DNA of 64,000 nt. Source: Carnegiea gigantea (taxonomy: Eukaryota; Streptophyta; Magnoliopsida; Caryophyllales; Cactaceae). Positions 58,256-64,000 of the stretch are shown here, in pieces. Location of the stretch: the NCBI GenBank assembly GCA_029747015.1, contig JAKOGI010000831.1, forward strand, positions 247,501-311,500, read 5' to 3'. The position numbers were made by a program, and so were the translations under genes. Below the pieces are notes generated by a model. That model was not told the origin of the DNA. It did not search any database and saw nothing but the letters and a program-made list of their open reading frames with translations. Positions within the stretch are counted from its first letter, which is position 1. Each line of letters opens with the position of its first letter.

Positions 58256-59230
58256 TTATGTGTTGCAAGCACAACTTTATCTCCAAGGATGTGATAATCA
58301 ATCTCCTTGAATTTGTAATAGGCTTAGTTGTGCTTTCAAGAGTTGTGCATTTACTGAATGGCGTTTCACCATCCTTGCAGCGGGACTTAGGAATGTACCT
58401 GAATACCTGCGCTGTAGGATTTGTTGCAATGACTACTTTCTTGAAGGAAGGATTCATTGTTACTTGGCTACTTTCCTTCTCACATTGTTGCAGTTGTTTG
58501 ACACTACCATTAGTTCCCCTATTTGTCGTCACATGAGTATCTTCATCACTCCTTTTACCAGTAGAGGAGATAAAGGCTGGCATTGCTTCCTTTAAAGGGG
58601 TTCCTTCCTCGAAGAATCTTGCATCGGCAGAATAAGATTCATCCTTCATAAATGGTTTAACATCACCATTTATCTTCTTCTCCCTGTCGCGGTAATACTT
58701 GAGGCATTGGTGCAAAGTTGATGCCACCACCCCATGCTCATGAAGCCAAGGCCATCCTAGCAATAAGTTGTATGAAGTTTTTGAATATATCGCATGGAAG
58801 ATAGATATTGTGGATAGATCACCCATTGCCAGCTCGAGGCGAATCATGCCGATTGCACGTTGACCCTCCAGGTTGAAGCCTTGTATCATCATCCGACTCT
58901 TAGAGAGTCCCTTAACAGCAATCCCTAAGTCATTCGTAGTAGATTGGGCATGATGTCGATCGTGTAGCCACCATCTATCAAGATGCGTTTGACATTTTGC
59001 CCCTGGATATAGCCAGTGACAAACAACGGACGATTGTGGGGTTTGGACCCAAGCAATAGATCATCATCTGTAAATGATACTGTCGTGTTATAAGTGGCGT
59101 ACTGAGATGGAAGCTTTGTAGGCTCTTTGGCTTCGTTTACTTTGTTAGTATATGGCTTAGCATGGCATATGGGAGCCACAACTTGCTCGCACATCTCTTC
59201 AGGCAGCTGAAAATTTTCTTTCCAACTCAT
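58256..59230 (-). pseudogene. gypsy-2 aspartic protease and downstream linker
   Basis: The frame at 59230-58925 contains DDDLLLGSKPHNRPLFVTGYIQG and ILIDGGYTIDIMP, the retropepsin strand with D-G-G in place of D-T/S-G. The frame at 58892 onward continues IQGFNLEGQRAIGMIRLEL, SYNLLLGWPWLHEHGVVASTLHQCLKYY and the linker. A frameshift near 58910 separates the two parts. RT should follow but is absent. Confidence 0.82.
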
Positions 59231-59245
59231 GCTTTCGGGTAAAGC

Positions 59246-59986
59246 TTATAAGACGGCGAGGACTCTGTCATCTGTATTTGAAGAGGACGTCTTTTGGGCA
59301 TCTTTTTGTAAATCTTCCTTATCCTCCTTATCTTCAAGCTCAGAACACGAAGTCATGTTAACTGCAACCTTCTGAAAGAAGTCCCTTGAGAAGAATTCTT
59401 CTAATGTAACAGGGACAAGAGGTTCTTGTTCAAGCAGATCGACTGGTTGAGCTTCACGCCTCTTATCAGAATTAGGCTTCTTCTTCCCCTTAGGGTGTCG
59501 GGGTTTTTTGTTTCTAGTGTGACTCTTTCTTCGGCACAGTGGGGGCGGTTGAACATGTCTTTGCATCCTAGGCCTTCGTTTAGTGACGAGCGTCCATCCT
59601 TCATTGTCTTCATCACGAATATCTGGCACATGCTCAGCCTCCACAAGTGTCGTGGGAAGCATTAATGAAAGCATTACTGGCTCAAAACTTCCAAATTGTA
59701 TGGTAACCAACTCTTCTCTCATCGAAGGAGCCAAGTCACAATGCTCACACAAAATTGTCGTGTGATTGGTTTCAACCGCCTCATCCAAGTCTAGGATGAT
59801 CATTCCATCCTGAGCCAACTGCATAATATGCTCCTTGAGCGTTATGCACTTTTCAAGAGGGTGACTAATGATCCTGTGATACCGACAATACTTCGGGTCA
59901 TTAACCTTGCCTATTTCTTCGGGGCATTTTGATGGCGGTAACTCGATGATACCTTTTTCCAACAAATCATCCAACATGCTTGACAA
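59246..59986 (-). pseudogene. gypsy-2 gag C-terminal part with zinc-binding motif
   Basis: The 246-codon open frame holds CRYHRIISHPLEKC (a C-x2-H-x4-H-x4-C motif, residues 33-46), then a long acidic and basic linker (KPRHPKGKKKPNSDKRR). This is the nucleocapsid-like end of gag leading into the protease. It follows the 5' gag frame after several frameshifts (60203-59994 covers the joint). Confidence 0.75.
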
Positions 59987-60394
59987 ATCTGAGTCAGGGA
60001 ATGGGTACCTCTTTTCTTAAAACTCTTTCAACGTAGGGTGCTTCTTCCCAGCATCTTTTATTAAAGGACATTGCTTTTCCTCTACTCTTGATTTCCTTGA
60101 AATTCGGATTGGTTCGCTTGTAATAACCAACATGGATTCTTTGGTCATGCTTTGGAAGACTTAGAATTTTTCTTAAAGTCACCCTTGTCTTTCCTCGCTT
60201 CAAAAGTAGGGGAAGCTTTTCCGCGACGATTAGCTATCGTCATCTCCATATCATGCGCCTTGGTAGCCAACTCTTGGAAGGTTAGGGCTTGCTCATCTGT
60301 AGGACATAAAGCAACTCCCATCCATGCCTTGAGTACACATCTCTACCGCAGAAGTATCAAATAACCGATCCTTATACCCAAGGCTGAGTGGGCG

Positions 60395-61128
60395 CTAGCA
60401 GTTGATGTAGTCAAGAACCGGTTCGTCTTTCCATTGTTTAGTATTTGTTAGCTCAGTCATACTAATAGTGCACTGGGTGATATAAAACCTGTTGAGAAAC
60501 TCTTGCTCCATCTGATCCCAACTATCAATGGACTCAGGTAGTAGATCGGCATACCAGTCGAACGCGATGCCCTTCAAAGTCCAGATGAACTGTTTCACCA
60601 GTAAGTCATCGCTAGTGCCGGCATTATTGCACATCTCAATGAAGTGCGCAACGTGTTGTTTTAGGTTGCCTTTCCCATCAAATTGGTTGAACTTGGGAGG
60701 TTGGTAGCCATAAGGCATATGAAGAGTGTCAATCCTCTTCGTGTAGGGTTTGGTGTAGAGATGGCTCTTCTGCAAGCCGACCCCTAGCTGAGTTTTGGCA
60801 GCATTGGCAATCAACTCCTGTATTTGTTTTGCGGTCATTGTGCTTAGAGATAAGTTATTTTGTGGCTTGCTGCCCTTCTTTGACCTGCCATCCTCCTCAG
60901 AAGCTTCGTCTCGATTGGATCCTTTTTCATCCTCGTCACTGCTTGCGCCTTTGTTCGACGATGCACGTGGCCTTTGTCCACTTTCTTCAGCAACTTAGCA
61001 ATATGTCCCTCTTGGCGCTTGATGCGTGCATCTTTTTCTGTACTCTCCTTAGAGAGCCTTTTCAACATGGCCTTCATGCTAGCGAATTCTTCTTCAAAAT
61101 TGACAGCTCCTACCATCATAGCAAGCAT
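60395..61128 (-). pseudogene. gypsy-2 gag N-terminal part
   Basis: The frame 61128-60844 is a coiled-coil-like leader (MKAMLKRLSKESTEKDARI). The frame 60838-60395 contains the Retrotrans_gag domain: GYQPPKFNQFDGKGNLKQHVAHFIEMCNNAG, LVKQFIWTLKGIAFDWYADL, DSWDQMEQEFLNRFY and a WKDEPVLDYI block. The first two parts join with a frame change near 60840. Confidence 0.82.
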
Positions 61129-61578
61129 GATGACGGTAAGGGATGATTCAGCTTCAGATTTTGGAAGGGCTGCTTTCCTTGGTGATGATCGCTGCTGTAA
61201 TAATCTTCAACTTTAAAAAATGGAGATTAGTGTTTCGTCCTCAATTCCTGAATGGATTTCCCCTTGAGAGGGTCAACAGACAGAACTTTACCAACTCTGT
61301 CATGCACTTTGGAGTCGGCGTTGTCGGTCGAATGCAAGGATGCAATTGCAACTACTCTTTTGGTGACAGTGGCTGTTGCAACCCTCGCCATGTTTCTTAT
61401 CACCACTCCAGTGCTTTAGTTGCTGGCGGTGGTGTCAGAGTTGGAGGATCTTTGTTGAAAAGATCTGAATTTCTTCTTCAAAGATAGAGAGGTGGCATTT
61501 CTTGTGGCCATATCTTCCTTGTGAAGAGTTGGTTAAAAATTCTAGATTTCCAAGAGAAGAAGATGAGAGGCAGAGAAG

Positions 61579-61595
61579 TCCCACCAGGCGTGCCA
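61579..61595 (-). other. gypsy-2 primer-binding site
   Basis: The minus strand reads TGGCACGCCTGGTGGGA a few bases inside the 5' LTR. The TGG start fits a tRNA 3' CCA end, but I could not name the tRNA. Confidence 0.6.
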
Positions 61596-61601
61596 GAAAT
61601 T

Positions 61602-62208
61602 TGTAACCACAAATTTCAAGTCTAAATTGAATTAAGATAAGAAATATGGAACAAATTTAATTTTTGTATTTATAATAAAAATGGGTACAATCTTTGAATT
61701 TTTTATTACAAATGAACAAATTAAACTCCTTTGATTTGATCTCTTGTTTGTGACTTGATGGAGGGTAGAAGATGCTTGAATCCCGATTAAGTGTGTGCTT
61801 CAATCTCTAGAGTAAACGGCACGTTTTGATATGCTTGTTGTCTCTTTCTAGAGGGTCTTCTGTGGAAGAGAATTTCTATCCCTCAATGGGGGGTGGAGCT
61901 ATATTTATAGGGAGGAGCCTTCCCTCTCTTCTAGGATTTATGGATTAATAGCCCTCTTGAGTCGATACATGGGCCTTGAACTTAGGCCGATGACTTAGGA
62001 GTCTATTTAAGTTGACGACTTGGTAGTCCACTGGGCCATTGACTTAATAATCTTACCGGGCCATTGACTTAATACTTTATTGGGTCATTGACTTGGTGAT
62101 CGTTTGGACCTAAATGATTAAATTAATTAATTAGACTAGCTAACATTAATTAACTTAAATTATTTAGTGATGTGGCACATATTTAATTTTTTTTTTTTGG
62201 CGCCTACA
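61602..62208 (-). repeat. gypsy-2 5' LTR (right end in the window)
   Basis: TGTAACCACAAATTTC to GGCGCCTACA, matching 51697-52300. A T-run and a few indels distinguish the copies. Confidence 0.93.
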
Positions 62209-62213
62209 GCTAG
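62209..62213. repeat. target-site duplication, right copy (minus-strand gypsy)
   Basis: GCTAG, matching ACTAG at 51692-51696 at four of five bases. Confidence 0.7.
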
Positions 62214-62574
62214 TTCTATTTAATCTATTTTAGTTTACCTTATTTGTTTTGTTTTGTTTGGTTTTTTTTTTTTTTTTTGTTTCTTCCAGTGAGATAATGT
62301 TGTTATTCATAGATGAGCTACTTAGTTATCTTAAAGTTAGCTAGGCCTTATGAAATCATGTGAATAGTAAGTAATTGTTTAGAATTGGATCCTTTTGTAA
62401 TCAATACTTATAAGTTGTTTATGATTTTGATTCGTTTATGAACAATGTTAGATTAGTTTACTTCCATAATTTGTGACCTTAATCTCTTCCATCGTCCCTA
62501 AGGAAACAGCCCTTAAGTACTATGACGAAGGTCATATGCTTGGGCTTTAAATTTACATTCAAAAATATCTTACA
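62209..62574 (+). repeat. element C 5' LTR, third piece (LTR end)
   Basis: It continues as TTGTGACCTTAATCTCTTCC and AACAGCCCTTAAGTAC, matching the element A LTR end near 7790-7830. It ends in TTACA, followed by the PBS. Confidence 0.8.
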
Positions 62575-62579
62575 ATTTT

Positions 62580-62597
62580 TGGCGCGGTTGACGGGGA
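62580..62597 (+). other. element C primer-binding site (tRNA-Asp type)
   Basis: TGGCGCGGTTGACGGGGA, two differences from the tRNA-Asp complement. It confirms the orientation and family of element C. Confidence 0.85.
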
Positions 62598-62818
62598 CGA
62601 CGATATGAGATTAGTTCGCATTTTGTTTTTCTTAGCTACTTTCTTATTAGTTGCATAGATCTTATTTTACTTTGCTTATTTTGTTATAAGTAGTGACTTT
62701 TCTTCAAAAAATCCAAAAATCCAAAAAAAAAATTAGAAAAGTCAAAAATCGAAAAAAAAGTGGAAAAAAACTTTGAAAACCCTTAAAAATTGAAAAACTT
62801 GAAAAAATTTAAAAACAA

Positions 62819-63245
62819 ATGACAATTTTCTATTTTTCTCAATATGAGAATGAAATATTTTGGCGATATTTGAGTAGATTGAATGAATTTCGTACTCAAT
62901 GTGTTGATAGATATTTTGAGAAGTGAAAAATTTGCCAAGTGATATTTGAGGGTCTTAATGATGAATATCAGGGTCATATTAAAACTATGTACCTCGGGCA
63001 TCAGGGTTGTTTATTCACTAAGACTCTTAATGAAATTTGAGATTTCTTTGAGTATTTGGTTCACAACACTTGGTAGTATGACAATACTAGAGAGACCTTT
63101 AGTCACCTCATTCCCAACCCTTATATGACGCATACTACACCTTTAGATCAGGGTTAATTTGGTGGTATATCTTATGAGTAGTCTCATACTCCGTCTATTC
63201 CTGTTTCATATTATTATTGTTATTCTTGTGACCATAATGCCAAGT
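62819..63245 (+). pseudogene. element C gag-like gene
   Basis: From the ATG at 62819 (MTIFYFSQYENEIFW) it matches the element A gag, including RYLSRLNEFRTQ, FEGLNDEYQGHIKTMY and IPNPYMTHTTPLDQ. The TGA before KICQ is shared with element A. The CCHC cysteines near 63200 are partly lost (the first Cys is Tyr). Several further stops occur. Confidence 0.72.
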
Positions 63246-64000
63246 CTTGTTCTCCTATTACTTCTGTAGACTCTAAGATTGATCAAATTGAGCAAGAAGT
63301 AAAAAATTGTAAGGAGTTTATGAAGAACATGACATGAACACTCATTGACCAATTCTCAGAGTTGGTTAAGGGTCATGTACAAAGCACTATGCCTGTTTCG
63401 CATGGTACTGATCTTAGGGTAGGATCTACCACTCTTGAGGATTGTTTGTTGGGTGATTTTGAGTCTGCTTACTCTTTAAGTTCCAAATTTGGAATTAATA
63501 CTCCGTTATGTGATTTTGAGGATAAGAATGACATGTTTTCACCTTCTTTTGCATATGCACCTCCCCATGATAGTAGCACTTCTTTGGACACCTCCGAGGA
63601 TGTCCTGATTATCCCCGATCCCTCTCTTCCCTTGGCTCCCTTGGGAGAACTAGAGGAGGGAAATGGTTTCGAGACTAATGCTAGTTCTGATGATCAATGT
63701 GGCACATCAATTGAGTCAGAGGATACATTTACCGAGGAGCATTCACTTAATGAGCCTTATGATATGGAGTTTAGTGAGGTCACATCTCACGTGGAGCTTG
63801 ATGATCCCATTTCTATTGAGTCTTCCCATAACTTAGCTCCAACCCCTCCCATTTCATCCCTTTCTTCTTCTGTCCCCATGTTTCTTTCCTCTTTAGACCC
63901 TCCTAAGTCTACTTTTATAAAGTTTGAGACTTTTGTGCTTGAGAGTCCTTATTTAGATCAGACTCTTAATGATAGTGACATAAAGAGACTCGAGGATCAC
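63246..64000 (+). pseudogene. element C acidic ORF, cut by the right window edge
   Basis: In one frame the text reads DSKIDQIEQEVKNCKEFM, then SLDTSEDV, PDPSLPLAPLGELEEG, ESEDTFTEEHSLNEPYDMEFSEVTSH and FETFVLESPYLDQTL. This matches element A 8765-9250 nearly word for word and adds a short coiled-coil-like segment (63290-63400) that element A lacks. A single TGA lies near 63340, and the frame otherwise stays open to the window edge. Unknown function. Confidence 0.65.

Larger units (their letters stand above)
51697..62208 (-). mobile_element. Ty3/gypsy (Tat-like) retrotransposon, RT/RNase H deleted, with an antisense PMD gene
   Basis: LTRs at 51697-52300 and 61602-62208 (604 and 607 bp) flank the element. 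The minus strand carries the PBS, gag (61128-59246), protease (59230-58260) and integrase (58255-57730). RT, RNase H and the integrase N-terminus are missing at one junction near 58260. Between integrase and the 3' LTR, the opposite strand holds a plant-mobile-domain gene (54146-57212) and an 88-bp tandem array. Extra antisense ORFs and 3' tandem arrays are known from Tat-lineage gypsy elements, so Tat is the likely lineage, although without RT this is not proven. Confidence 0.88.
34036..64000 (+). mobile_element. Second non-autonomous tRNA-Asp LTR element (element C), twice interrupted, runs off the right edge
   Basis: Its 5' LTR is in three pieces: 34036-34346, 50604-51696 and 62209-62574. 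Joined, they align with the element A LTR from TGTTTG to a ...TTACA end, total about 1.75 kb. The PBS (62580-62597), gag (from 62819) and acidic ORF follow as in element A. The gaps are filled by a MULE (34347-50603) and a Ty3/gypsy element (51697-62208), each with target duplications. The 3' LTR lies beyond the window. Confidence 0.85.

Overview
This is a gene-poor, repeat-dominated stretch of a plant nuclear genome, most likely a eudicot. The evidence is intron-type splice signals, tRNA-Asp-primed Ty3/gypsy elements, Ty1/copia elements, a MULE, a hAT-like MITE and an endogenous plant pararetrovirus. Nothing bacterial is present. I see one convincing intact host gene, a METTL21-type lysine methyltransferase of 235 codons (23108-23815). 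Almost everything else is transposable-element DNA, much of it nested. Species cannot be decided from the sequence.

Left part (1-14.1 kb). A decayed Ty1/copia element on the minus strand runs off the left edge (RT, integrase, pre-integrase, gag, tRNA-Met PBS at 6290-6301). Its 5' LTR is split by a complete non-autonomous LTR element (6326-13326, target duplication CTAAG on both sides). That element carries a gag and an acidic ORF but no pol.

Centre (14.1-34 kb). A lone CACTA-type end (to 15935) is followed by an endogenous caulimovirid on the minus strand (about 16900-22590) with capsid zinc knuckle, RT, RNase H, a pregenomic-promoter-like region and a degenerate PBS. Then come the methyltransferase gene and its 3' flank, a hAT-like MITE (27069-27876), a second decayed minus-strand copia element with short LTRs (27882-32813), a possible F-box gene scrap, and a 270-bp (TA)n tract.

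Right part (34-64 kb). This is one multi-level nest. The outer layer is a second member of the non-autonomous tRNA-Asp family, whose 5' LTR begins at 34036, whose PBS is at 62580 and whose gag runs off the right edge. Its LTR was hit twice. The first hit is a 16.3-kb MULE (34347-50603) with about 117-bp TIRs, a broken mudrA-like transposase gene and a convergent intact ORF encoding a GRF-type zinc finger, coiled coil and C-terminal membrane segment. The second is a 10.5-kb minus-strand Ty3/gypsy element (51697-62208) that has lost RT and RNase H and carries an antisense plant-mobile-domain gene plus an 88-bp tandem array. The MULE was itself hit by an 11.2-kb autonomous-type Athila-like element (38089-49313, duplication ACTGA).

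Most likely novel points: the MULE-borne GRF/coiled-coil/membrane gene in the position of mudrB; the non-autonomous LTR family with a conserved acidic ORF of unknown function and a stop codon shared by both copies; and the gypsy element that combines an antisense PMD gene with a satellite-like array.
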